From contig NC_063062.1 in NCBI RefSeq assembly GCF_018812025.1, forward strand, positions 2,888,754 to 2,952,753: a stretch of 64,000 nt of DNA. The letters run 5' to 3'. Numbering within the stretch: the first letter of the stretch is position 1; the number at the start of each line of letters is the position of its first letter. The stretch is from Megalobrama amblycephala. Its lineage: Eukaryota; Chordata; Actinopteri; Cypriniformes; Xenocyprididae. Below, in pieces: positions 10,608 through 21,300 of the stretch. Both the position numbers and the translations under genes were made by a program. The notes under the pieces were generated by a model. It was given only the letters and a program-made list of their open reading frames with translations, made no database searches and had not been told where the DNA came from.

Positions 10608-11175
10608 GTGGTCCAGGGTTCCCACGGGGTCTTAAAAAGTCTTAAAAAGTCTAAAATTCTGAACTTTAAATTAAGGCCTTAAAAAGTCTTAAAAACGGCC
10701 AGATTTTCATCCGAGGTCTTAAATTTCATTTAGTCAGGTCTAAAATTTTTTTTTTTTACCCATTTCAAGAAACGCTACCTGCTAAAAGTTATTACAAAGT
10801 AGCAAAAAAGTAGCGAGTCGTAGTTCTTTCTGGGTATATTTATTCGTTTCAATATTACTGCCCGCGAAATAGCTCCAGATTTCAAATGATCACAGCGATA
10901 TTACGAGGCTCACTGCAAACTTTGCAAAAAAAAAAAAAAAAAAATCAATCAGGTACTCTGGTGTGAAGGCGCTGGAGTCACACGCCAGAGCGGAGAAACA
11001 CAAGCTAGCCGCAAAATGCCTTCAGCAGACTCGGCCAATTAGCCTCACCACTGCCGTCGTCCAACTAAATGCCTGGTCCTCCTGTCTCCAGCGCAATATC
11101 ATCGCAGCTCTGTCGAACAACCTTCGGGGTACTTTTGGATCGACTGACACATCGAAAGCCGAGGTGCTTTGGATA

Positions 11176-12535
11176 CAGTGGCGATTTCTTTAAGACTGCA
11201 AGGGAAGCTCGGCTTCCCTTATAATGTCACAAAATTAATGGTCAAATATGTACTATTGTATTAACATTTTATTGACTAAAAATGCGTTAGAAAACGTTCA
11301 TCTCAAAGACGAGTTCGTTCAGAATCAGTTACATATAGCAGGTCGGCTGACTCGATTTCCTTCTCATACATTCCCGCAGCGTCACAGTGCATTTCCCTAT
11401 TGAAGCCCAGCGTCCATTGACTTCAATGGGGCTGCTTTGAACGTTTTTTTTCAGCGCTTCGAAACTAGACGGTCATTGGATAAACGCTGCGATTATGTCC
11501 CGCCCACGGACGCTCAGCATCTCTGGGGGTGAATGGGGAGTGGGCTGGCCCGGACTCCGAGCTTCTGCGTGATGATTGGAGGGTCTGTCGAAAGACTGCA
11601 TCTCCTTTTGACTGACAGCAATTCTGTACTATAAGGAATCACTGAAGCTATTCGCGCTCAGTCCCATCGCGGATTTCTCAAGTTCAGTCGAAATAAAAAC
11701 TGCTGCAACCTATTTCTTTGATATTTGCTTGGGGAAATTGCTTGATTTTCATCATACATTTCACACAATTATACACCACATTCCTTGTTTCAGTTTTACA
11801 GAGTTTAATATTTTTTTTTTAGATCGTTCATTCATTCATTCCTTCATTCATTCATTCATTCATTCATATAACGTTAGTAGACTAGGCTAGCGTCGTGGGT
11901 GAAACTGCGCACGATGACAGACGGTGCTAATATTGTCGACCTGATTTTGGCAGATTCCTCAACGTTTTTCAAATTTGGAAAGCATGCTCTTCTTAGAATT
12001 AGTCAATCCAGGGAAATTTGATGACATGAGACAGGTATTTCCAGAGGAGGCCTTCCAAAGTGTCCTGAAAAGTTATGGCCATCACTTTGATTCAGGAAGA
12101 CTGAGGTCAGAACTTCAAGTCCTGTATTGAGATCAGGACTTGCAGGGTAACAGGGAAAGCTGTGTGATTACTTGGTGTTCCTTAAAGACATGGAGTTGGA
12201 CAGTGTAATGCCTCAGCTTTACAAACTGTTCTCATTAGTGGCAACAATTGGAGCTACATCTGCAGGTGTAGAAAGGAGCTTCTCCTGTTTAAAGCGACTC
12301 AAGTCCTACACCCGAAACACAATGGGCCAAGGCCATTTAAGCAGCCTAGCTCTGCTGGCCATTGAGAGGACACTGGTCAAGTCACTTGAAAAGACTCCTA
12401 GTTGGTACGACAGGGTCACAGACCATTTTCTTGAAAAGGAACGTAGGGCAGAATTTACTTTTAAATAAATAGACAATTTTATGATGTAGGCCGAAAATGA
12501 GCTTCCCCTCTCTGACAGACCAGTAGCCGCCACTG
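11176..12535 (+). mobile_element. hAT element, internally deleted, with 8-bp target duplication
   Basis: Termini are CAGTGGCGATTTC at the left and GTAGCCGCCACTG at the right, followed inward by matching GGGAAGCTC / GAGCTTCCC motifs. The 8-bp direct repeat TTTGGATA flanks it exactly (11,168-11,175; 12,536-12,543). An (ATTC)n microsatellite lies inside at 11,826-11,866. The C-terminal part of the transposase is at 11,980-12,468. Confidence 0.88.
11980..12468 (+). pseudogene. hAT transposase C-terminal fragment (dimerisation domain)
   Basis: The best part, about 12,190-12,468, reads ATSAGVERSFSCLKRLKSY and LSSLALLAIERTL, the hATC dimerisation motif at the C-terminus of hAT transposases. An upstream piece (ELVNPGKFDDMRQVFPEEAF) at 11,985-12,135 is in another frame and is followed by a stop. 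The catalytic DDE region and the N-terminal finger are missing, so the protein cannot be active. Confidence 0.8.
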
Positions 12536-12854
12536 TTTGGATACTACACACGGTGACTAAACGCCACAATAGCAACAGCGAGATTAGCGATCTCTTCCAA
12601 GTGATGTTCCCTGATTTAGTAATCGCGAAGACGTACTGCGGGCCCAACAAGATCGATTATGTGGCGAGATTTGGATTGGGGGAGTTTATAAAGGGGACTT
12701 GATTCGTACTCTTACCGGCCGTATGTCGTAATGTTCAATGAAAGCCAAAATCAGACCACCAGGACCAAGCAGCTGACGTCCACGTTCGTTACTGGAACAA
12801 TGGAATTGTTAAGTCGAGGTACCTGGGCTCACATTTCATGGGACAGTGTGGGAC

Positions 12855-12988
12855 ACAAACACACACACACACATCAGATAATGATTGACAGACAGACAGA
12901 CAGATAGATAGATACTCTAATTATCCCGAGGTAATATCTATCTATCTAACATGGATTATCTGGTGTGTGTGTGTGTGTGAGTGTGTGT
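12855..12988. repeat. Simple repeats (CA)n, (GACA)n/(GATA)n, (GT)n
   Basis: Short microsatellite blocks: ACAC repeats at about 12,858, GACA/GATA repeats at 12,888-12,912, and GT repeats at 12,963-12,987. Confidence 0.85.
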
Positions 12989-13379
12989 TACATTGGTTGT
13001 TACCTGGGTTGGAGTAACCTGTTCAATCTCTATTAGGCTATTAATATGCTATATTGTAATGTTAATATATATGAGATGAAATCTATTCTATTTGAGGGCA
13101 AGTTTGTTTTAGCCTATTTTGGGCCTAAGGTTTTGGGCATTTGGCACGTTGTTGGTGTGGAAGGTTACTAATGTAATTGCTTTATCTGTAAATTAAATTA
13201 ATGTTATTTTCAATGACTGAATTCATTGAAATAAAATGATTTTTTCAGAATTTCTTTGATTGATCATTTTTTGGTAGTGCGTCATGTAGGTCTTAAATTT
13301 CAATCTTTATGGTCTTAAAATGTCTTAAAAAGGTCTTAAATTTGACTTAATGAAACCTGAATGAACCCTGGTGGTCAGG

Positions 13380-14280
13380 ATGATGGTATAATGAGTCTTT
13401 TTAACATCCGTGAACTTCACTAAATCTTTAGAATTTAGTTTCAATATTACTGTAGCTCCAATTTCAAATGATTATTACTTTTAGATGGTGTTTCTAATTA
13501 GGAATTAATTATAACTATTTGTAATGTATTAATTTAGGTTGACCACACACTTGAAGATTTTAAGCCTGATTTTGAGCTTATTCCATAAAGGTAACTATAT
13601 TCTCAGTGTCATGGCAGACTTATGCCTAAACTTAGGGGCAGTTGTTTACTTCTAGTTAACAGTTTATAATGTTTTCATTAGTATGCACAATTTGTGCAGT
13701 CTTCTGTAACTGAATGACAGGCACTTCGTGTAACAGCAGAGCAACCTTCAGCTATCATCTACAATGAGTTCAGTTCGTGAACTCAATTGCACAGTAAACC
13801 AAACATCCCAGAAAACCTGAATGAGTTCAAGTAGATTAGCCTATGCTGATTTCATATAACAGAAAAAAAAATAAAAAAATAAAAATAAATAAATAAATAA
13901 AATATTGTTAAATACATGCAGCTGCTATTTCAATGATGTATTGCTATGTTCTTCGTTACCTCACCTTATGGAGATTTAAAACTGGGTCATTGCTCTGGAA
14001 ATGAAAGAAATGTCCAAAATCAGTGGCCTAATAAAGATTTTTGCAACCTTTTGTTATTCTCTGCCATGCGTTCTTTTGGCCATCTGTCACTTGGTACCTG
14101 GATATGATGATCACTGATATAAATGGACAATTTATTGCATGTTCTTCATGGGGCTTTAATTAGGGGCACCTTTGACCTCATGAAATTTGGGGGAAAAAAG
14201 TTTTTAAACTGTTCGATATGTGTCAAAACATATATCACAAATCCTGGAATAAAGATGCGATTATGGCCTTGATTTGCTTT
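13380..14280. other. Non-coding stretch, no gene recognised
   Basis: AT-rich sequence with an (AAAT)n stretch near 13,862-13,905. I see no exon with splice sites or long coding frame and no clear terminal repeats. Confidence 0.5.
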
Positions 14281-14450
14281 TAATTACTGGATGCTTGGTA
14301 TAACGTGTGATGGAGTGAACATGTGATATTTTGTGAGACAGTAACATTTTGTCTTTGTACAAAAAGATGGGCCATGATCTTGCCAACAACAGTTTGCTAG
14401 CAGTCCCTTAAAATATGAAAATATGACACATAAGAAAGCTTTCCCTATAC

Positions 14451-14628
14451 CCCCCCCCCCCCCCCCCCCCCCTGGTTGTTGTTGTTTTTTTTTGGTTTTT
14501 GTACTATAAACAAAACTCACAAACCCTATCAACCAAATCTCACACACCCCCTATCAACCACATACTCTCTCTCTCTCTCTCTCTCACACACTCACACACA
14601 CACACCTACACACACACACACACACCCT
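14451..14628. repeat. Poly-C, (CT)n and (CA)n simple repeats
   Basis: A run of about 22 C at 14,451-14,472, CT repeats at 14,566-14,584 and CA repeats at 14,586-14,628. Apparent open frames across these blocks are low-complexity artefacts. Confidence 0.9.
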
Positions 14629-14825
14629 ATCAACCAAATACTCAAGCAACACACTACTACAGACCAAGAGCCAAGCAACCACCCAGAATCTCCTATCAAC
14701 ACTTTATCAAACACCCAGCACATCTATCTATTCTGACCGAACTGACCAAACTATTTAAAACAAGACTTTAAATTGGCTTTATGACAAGCCAGCATTAATT
14801 TGTCTTTCAAACTTTTCAATCTAGT

Positions 14826-15466
14826 TACTGTTTTTCTTGATTGCTAACACACAATTCCTAACACCATTCAACATTTTCTCACAACTATAAACACAATCTC
14901 AAAACTATACATCAACTTGCACAAACCTCAAACTTCCAGGTCAAAATAAAATGTTCTCTTCTGACAAAATCAAATGCACCACAATACAGTAGCCTATACT
15001 GTCAATTACAGTACAGTAAAAAAAAGAAAAGAAAAGTAAATTCAGCATCCTCTGCACATTTGGACAAATTTCATTACCGTATACAGTACTATTGCAATAT
15101 ATTGGTCTTCTGACACAAGACTATATCCCTAGGCAGACATTTCTTAGTTCTGCATAAAATACAGTACACATAAAAAATGGCTACAAAGAAAGTAGACAAT
15201 CACAAGTTTGAGGGTGTTGCAACATGTGCTCCAGTTTACTGTACATAGAATAGTGAAATTTCCCTCATCTAAAGTACTGGTACTGTGTACTATAATTAGG
15301 TTAAAAACACTCATAAATTATTCTTTCAGCTCTCTCTCAGATTTTGACTAATGTTGTCATTTTAAACGTTTTGAGAAATGTGTCTTTGTTTTGAGAACTG
15401 TACGAATGGTTTGGGAAACTGAGTCAACTGAATCACTAAATGTGTAAGCAATTAAGAAAAACTAAA
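14826..15466. mobile_element. Mariner-like MITE (TTTTTCTTGATTGC termini)
   Basis: The left end GTTTTTCTTGATTGCTAACA and the inverse of the right end (GTTTTTCTTAATTGCTTACA) match, forming imperfect inverted terminal repeats. The interior is AT-rich with CAGTACAGT-type motifs and no coding frame. Tc1/mariner membership is inferred from general appearance only. Confidence 0.5.
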
Positions 15467-15667
15467 AAATGTTTTGATTCTAACTCTGATATTAGTTTCT
15501 GTGATCGGGATCTTCTCATTGATTTCATGTTGTTGTTTCGCCACATGGCAAAAAGACATTATGATGAAAGTGGAGCGGGCCGTCGGAGAATCAGCTCGCC
15601 AAAAAATTACAAAATGAGTCTCAGACATATTCGGATGGGACTGCATTTCTCAGAGGACCTCTGAGTT

Positions 15668-15745
15668 AGTCAAGTCAAGTCACCTTTATTTATATAGCGC
15701 TTTTTACAATGCAGATTGTGTCAAAACAGCTTTACATTGATAACT
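15668..15745. repeat. Dispersed repeat with TTTATATAGCGCTTTTTACA core
   Basis: The stretch CACCTTTATTTATATAGCGC followed by TTTTTACAATGCAGATTG and CAGCTTTACA is a repeat core I recognise as common in cyprinid genomes. A shorter relative is at 52,337-52,380. Confidence 0.55.
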
Positions 15746-16099
15746 GTAAAGGGAGATAATCAAAATTCCCTTGCCTCTTCACTATATATCCTTTTTGAAT
15801 GATTGACATGAGTGATTATAATAAGAGTGATAATCAATAATCAATATGTAACCTCTTTTATTATTAAACGGATTTGAGTGAATTGTTTTATATACATCCA
15901 TAGAATGATTATGTGGCTGTTGAAATGTTCTTTTCAGAAGTTCTGCTGATGTCTGTGTCTTTGTCTGTCCAGTTGGAGACACTCTCACCAAGGTCACCCT
16001 AGTATCTGGACTACGTGACTTTTTCTCATTTTACAGTGTTATCCTGTCTCTATGTCCTTCTCTAAAGAATAAAGATGAATATTATATGTAATTCTCTAC

Positions 16100-16634
16100 A
16101 GAACTGGAACATGTTATCTTATGTTTTGAGAAACCTTCCTGTTTACAGTCTGGAGCCTGGGCTGATATCAACCTTGGAGAAGATGTGAAGCTGTGTATCT
16201 GTGTATGTGTGCTAATAATCTGTGCAGGTCTGGACAATTGGTAGTTCGAGCTGGAGACAGAGAGACGCCATCTCGCGACCTTAAAGGGACATCCAGTCCC
16301 TAAATCTAGGGGTCCTTCGTCAGATTCTTGACGCCTGGAGATACGCTTCTGACTATCTGAAAACTTCTAATCTTGTCTATCTTCTCTTAACCAATCAGAA
16401 TCCTTTTTACCTTAGTAATGACGTAGTTAGTAGTCTCTGTTAGAGTATAATTGTTGTGGAAATGTGAATGTATGCAGAGCGGCCTACGAACTCCTTGTGA
16501 GACCTGAAGCTGACTTCTGCTGATGAAACTGCAAACTGTTTTTCAGTAAAATTTCTTCGATTGATTGCATCTCTGACTCCTGGTCTTTCATTCAACATAT
16601 CTGGTCAAGGGTCCTAAAACTGTTCGTTCCCCAA
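16100..16634 (+). mobile_element. Retrovirus-like 5' LTR (approximate left border)
   Basis: The right border is placed at CCCCAACA (16,634). Before it lies an AGTAAA polyadenylation-like motif (16,545) followed by a T/C-rich U5-like segment. A TATA-like TATAATTG is near 16,446. The left border was not fixed; it may lie between 16,010 and 16,150. No 3' LTR was found, so the call rests on layout and on the leader and gag-like frame that follow. Confidence 0.45.
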
Positions 16635-17358
16635 CAGTTTATGGTGGAGAATGCGGGCATCGATCATTCTTTGGTGACATCCCTGGCTAAACAACAAACA
16701 AGGTAGGAAGTTGTTTTATTATTTGGTTAGGGCTGTCTGAGTGGAAGAGATTGGGGCAGGGGCAAAGCTTCACTCAGACGTGAGTGAGGAGTACCGTTGA
16801 ACCGGATTTGGAGGCCGGGGAGGTACACTAATTATACTAGCTTATGATATTGATGATCATTGAATTTGGTAGTATAAGAAGTCGCTGAAGCCATGTGACG
16901 GCAGGCAGCGCATCGGACGCACTCCAATACAGGGACACAAAGTGATTAAGACACTGCGTGGTGTACAGAGGTACCCCTACAGGGAGTGTAAGGCACTGGA
17001 TTTGGAGGCTCCAGTGGCACCGTGAACCTAACTCTGTCTCTTCCACATCAGATAGGGGGACCCCCGAGCTTAGTGATTCAGACAGTTAGGGAGTAAGTTA
17101 TTAGTTAATTACAAAATAAAAAGAAATATTAAAATAGATATAGGGTTTCTTGTTTGCCTGGGATGCATCTGAAACGATTCCGAGAAAAGTAAAAATTAGT
17201 ATGACCCTAATTGACTTGTACCAGTATATGTGACTTGGTGGTTTTGGAGAATACTTTGTGGTTTCATCACGTAGAAGTACAGCTTTTGTTTTGACCAATA
17301 ACCGCCTCAAACCTATTGCTGCTAACTCTTTTTGTGTGGGTTTCAACTGTGATCAACA

Positions 17359-17757
17359 ATGGCTGACAAAGTAAATAATTTGATCAGCCCTGATACAAAT
17401 AATGAGATAAAAGAGAGCACTCGCTGTAAACAGCTTTGCTCTGAGGCCCTCACTTCAAAGAAATATGCAGAGCTAATCAAGAAAATGGTTAGTCAGGGCT
17501 TTGATTCTGATTGGAATGTGGTTCAACAACTTGACTGGCTACAGACCAAGAAAGAGCCAGAAAGATTCAAATTTCTAGCTGTTTGTTCTTATTCTTGGAT
17601 TTGCAAAATGGGAGGTGTACCTTTAACTTCTGAAAAGAAGATCCCAGACGTAACTGAGGGATACATGAATGAACATCAGAAGAAATGTTGTTTCAACTGC
17701 AGAAAGACGTCAGTACACTATTTTTCAAGTTCAAGTCCACCGACGTTAATCTACTAA
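17359..17757 (+). pseudogene. Start of a gag-like frame of an endogenous retrovirus remnant
   Basis: A 132-codon frame opens at ATG 17,359 about 720 bases after the LTR-like end; the leader between them has a possible splice donor (ACAAGGTAGG, about 16,700). The predicted protein is helical and hydrophilic and resembles the N-terminal matrix part of a gag protein in position and character. I do not recognise a specific family motif. The frame closes at 17,757, a second frame continues a little, and the element stops where TRIM homology begins (17,840). No protease, polymerase or envelope is present. Confidence 0.4.
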
Positions 17758-17839
17758 CTCCCCTGAGTGCTTTGTCGGACAAAATGGCAGATTCAGCATT
17801 ATGGTTAGATGGCCTGTCAGTCAAACCCCCGGTGAAGGA

Positions 17840-18378
17840 TCAGCTGACAGGTGTGATGATCAGTGGCTTTGAGTTTTTACCTTCATCATTAAGGTATGGG
17901 CTGAAATATGGATAGAGTTTGTCAGTGAAAGTCTGACCAGTGAAAGAGTAGATATGAGATCTGGAGTCCACGTCATAAAAAGAGACCAGACCCTCCTCAT
18001 AATCCACAAACACTCCCACCTTCTCAGGTTTCACTCTCAGAGATAAAGAGACAGATGAATCGTCACGAGCTGCATATTGATTCTCATTTCTCAGAATCGC
18101 AGTCCAGTATCCATTATCAGGAGTCAGTGTGATTGACCCCTTCCTGTTAATGGATTCTCTGGCCACTCCTAAAGTCCATTCAGTCTTTCCCTTCACCTGC
18201 ACCTCATAGTAAAATCTCCCTGAACTGAATCCCTGCTTTGCCAGAACACAAAACCAGACATCAAATCTCTTTGGGTTTTTTGGGACATTCCGCTCAATGT
18301 GTCCATGACTGACTTGTTTTCCATCATCAGACAGGATGAGATATGGATTCGCCGTATCAGGATCCAGAGTCACATCCA
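17840..18378 (-). CDS. TRIM terminal exon: PRY-SPRY (B30.2) domain
   Basis: The exon begins in phase 1 with the PRY motif [14 protein letters not shown] and holds the SPRY motifs [17 protein letters not shown], and [14 protein letters not shown]. It ends in TGA (17,840-17,842). A decayed paralogue is at 63,214-63,690. The sequence directly after the stop is retrovirus-like and not shared with the paralogue. Confidence 0.9.
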
Positions 18379-21300
18379 CTGAGAGAGATCAGACATTATC
18401 AATCAACTTCAGAACATTTTCATGTGTGTAAAACACATTATAATCAAAAGTATTGTGAGTGTATTGGTGTCAATCTCACTGTACCTGCAAACTTCTGCAC
18501 AAACTTCAACACTGTGAACACAGATGACAATGTAATGATTATATGCATTATTTATAAGAATAATTTCAGATTAACAGTGAGTTTATCTCTATTAACAGCA
18601 TCAGTAGAATGTAAATGTTGATCATCAGTTTGTGAAACAGAATGTGTTTAACATTAATGCACTTACAATGAAGGTCTATGAGACGATCATAACAGAGGGT
18701 TTAAAAGCAGAAATGTCAAGCTTGTATTTTTACTAAAGCTGTAACAATAAATATTTTTGTTGTTAAAGTCCCCCTGTAGTCAATAATTGTATCCCTTAAA
18801 CTCATCTTTGATCACCAAAATGACACATTTAACCCTTAAATGCATACCTCGGGTCTTTAGTGACCCGGGACGTCATTCACTACCCTCCTCCTCGTTCATT
18901 TTTTAAAGTTAGACATCAACCTTCCTGGTATTCCTCAATCAATTCATTATAAAGAATATAACAAAAAAAAAAAAAAATCATAAAATTATAAAAGAATGCC
19001 TATTTTTGTATTCATTTTTTGTAAAAACTGTATAGGGTCGCTAACGACCCGAGGTGTGTATGAGTGTAAGTATATTTTTTTCTGCAGGACAATAATTGAA
19101 TCTTAGATGATGGAATAAGTGCAATTTACCTTTATTCCACAAGGTGGCAATGTCTGATACACAATGCTGAAGTGACGACTCATTTAGACAGAAAACGAAA
19201 TAATAAGAAAAACATGAAATGGCTCAGTGATTTACTGCAGAGCAAGTACTGAACGCAATCAAATATGACTGTAACTGTTACAGGATGAATCTGGTGAAGC
19301 TGTTAGCGATCAAAATATTGATTTTGAAGATGTTGAAAATTATATAGTTTTGAGATCGCGAATGGGCTCATATTCGTGACCTCAAACATAAAACTAGCCC
19401 ATTATTTGCTGAATTTACTGGGAAATGAGCTTTGACGAGGACAGTGATGATGGCATAAAACATCTGCTCAAACTGAACCCTTTCAAGCTCCAAAAGGTAA
19501 CAAAATATGATTTGTTTTATTCTTCTGTAATTGTTACTCTAATATCAGAGGAGTTTTGTATTATTGTGACAGGTAGAGATCCTTCCGTGTTAGATATAGA
19601 TCCGGGTCGATAAAGACCCGAATATGTAAGAATGATTGGCGAAACAGTCATGCATTTAAGGGTTAAACACATTTTTCTATGAAAAAAAACAAAACAAAAC
19701 AATAGTGCCTCAAACTATTTTAGTGCCTTAAAATAGTAACTCTACACTATTGCTTTATTTAGTATATGGGGATTTATGAATATGCTAATTAGCCCAGCCT
19801 CCACTCGCATGAGCTCAGAGATCCACTCGGTCAACTTGCTGAGGTAAACGCTGTACAGGGGAAAGAGAGGACAAAACGTGGATCAAAAGGAGGCGTAAGA
19901 CACAGACTGGAAACAACGGATCAGAGTTTTTTTTGCCCGTCATTACCCTGTCAAATGAGCAGTCAGTAAGCAACAATATATAATATTTTTACAGTTAAAA
20001 AGAAAGCACTGAATACAAATAGTGAGACTGACCTAATATATCAAAAGCAAAGTGTTGGTATAAAAAACTGCCTATGAACATGATTTCAAATGAAATAAGG
20101 TGGTTGAATGTTTGCAAAAACAACAATAAAAATTAAGTTATAAAAGTTTGTTATAAACATTATTAATTAAGTTATAAAATTGACACAATTGTCCCACTAT
20201 CATGTGCAGGTGTAGCATTTTGCTCCCTTGAACAGGTCATAGAAACACAATATGAGTTTTAAATTCATGATTTAATATTATTGAGATTTTTATTTGTGTA
20301 ATGTTTTAATTATAGATGTTTATTTATGTAAATGCTGCATGACTGTGACATGTTTATGCGTGTGCGCTTCAAATGTTGTTCAAACCCTATAACAGTACTG
20401 CGCAGAGGGATGTTACAATAGCTGTGTTGCTGCAGCAGGAATGAGGCGTAAACAGACTTCAAACAAGTCTGTTTATTTATTAAACTAGGAAACAGAACGA
20501 GAAGGAACAGGGAGGAACATGGGAAATGGAGTCCGGGACAGGCGTGACTGTAACAAGGGAGAATAAGAGAAATAGAGGAGATGGGGAGGAGGAGAGATGC
20601 TGGAAGAACTGTCGCTGGGATGATGCTGTGACTACGCTTGTAATGATGATCAACAGGACTGAATGTTTAGGCTCCTCCTGAACCTACGTTTGGAGCTACA
20701 TATAAATCTGTTAAGAGTCTTCTGACCTTTCATCTCCCTGCCTAGCTGGTATGGTCACATCAATTGTAGATTTAAGAATAAACTTTATAGAATTGTGTCA
20801 ATGGCAAGTAAAATAGTTGGTAAACCCCAGAAGTCCTCAACATGACTTTTCACAGAAAGGGTAAGGAAGAACCTGAGGAGTTTTCTAGAAAATCGCTCCC
20901 ATCTTCTCTTCAGCCAGTTTGAGCTCCTGAAATCTGGGAGGCGCTATAGAGTCCCTCGGGCAAATAAAAATGTGTTCAAGAAGTCCTTCATCCCAAATGC
21001 CATTAAAATTCAGAAAAGTAACAGAAAATGACATTAACTATACTTTTCTATGTAATGTGACCTTGTCTGTTTTATTATTGCCTGTTAGTTTCTCACTAGA
21101 TGTTTATGTGTTGTTATAGTTGTACCATAGTGATTCAGGATAAGACAAAAACATGGTTTGGAAAATTTGTTCATGATGTATATATAAATCGGTGAATTTT
21201 GAAAAAAAGTTAAGGACTGCAGCTTTAACTGATTATGACATGAGTTGAAGATATAACTTTAAGTGATTTTATAATAACGTGGTAATCAGCAACATCACAG

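Larger units (their letters stand above)
10895..12702 (+). pseudogene. Zinc-finger N-terminal fragment of a transposase-type gene, split by a nested hAT element
   Basis: Reading around 10,900 gives AHCKLCKK, then a long A-run, then SGVKALESHARAEKHK: a C-x2-C...H-x-H/H-type finger as seen in BED-like domains of transposase-derived fish proteins. The frame runs on to TSKAEVLW at about 11,165. When the nested element and one copy of its 8-bp duplication are ignored, the frame continues without a break at 12,544 and closes at about 12,702 after EFIKGT. No catalytic transposase domain follows. The A-run at 10,926-10,944 disturbs the finger, and the coding part ends early, so I treat it as a non-autonomous remnant. 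Confidence 0.6.
10608..13376. mobile_element. DNA element with CAGGGTTC termini, zinc-finger gene fragment inside
   Basis: The left end is CAGGGTTCCCACGGGG (10,614) and the right end TGAATGAACCCTG (13,370). Both ends also carry runs of the motif GTCTTAAAAAG in opposite orientation. The 6-bp sequence GTGGTC flanks both sides (10,608-10,613; 13,371-13,376), a possible target duplication. hAT elements usually give 8 bp, so the superfamily is left open. A second transposon (11,176-12,535) is nested within. Confidence 0.65.

Noticed and set aside
14476..14771. Two frames rich in Thr, His and Ser
   Set aside because: They are translations of (CT)n and (CA)n repeats.
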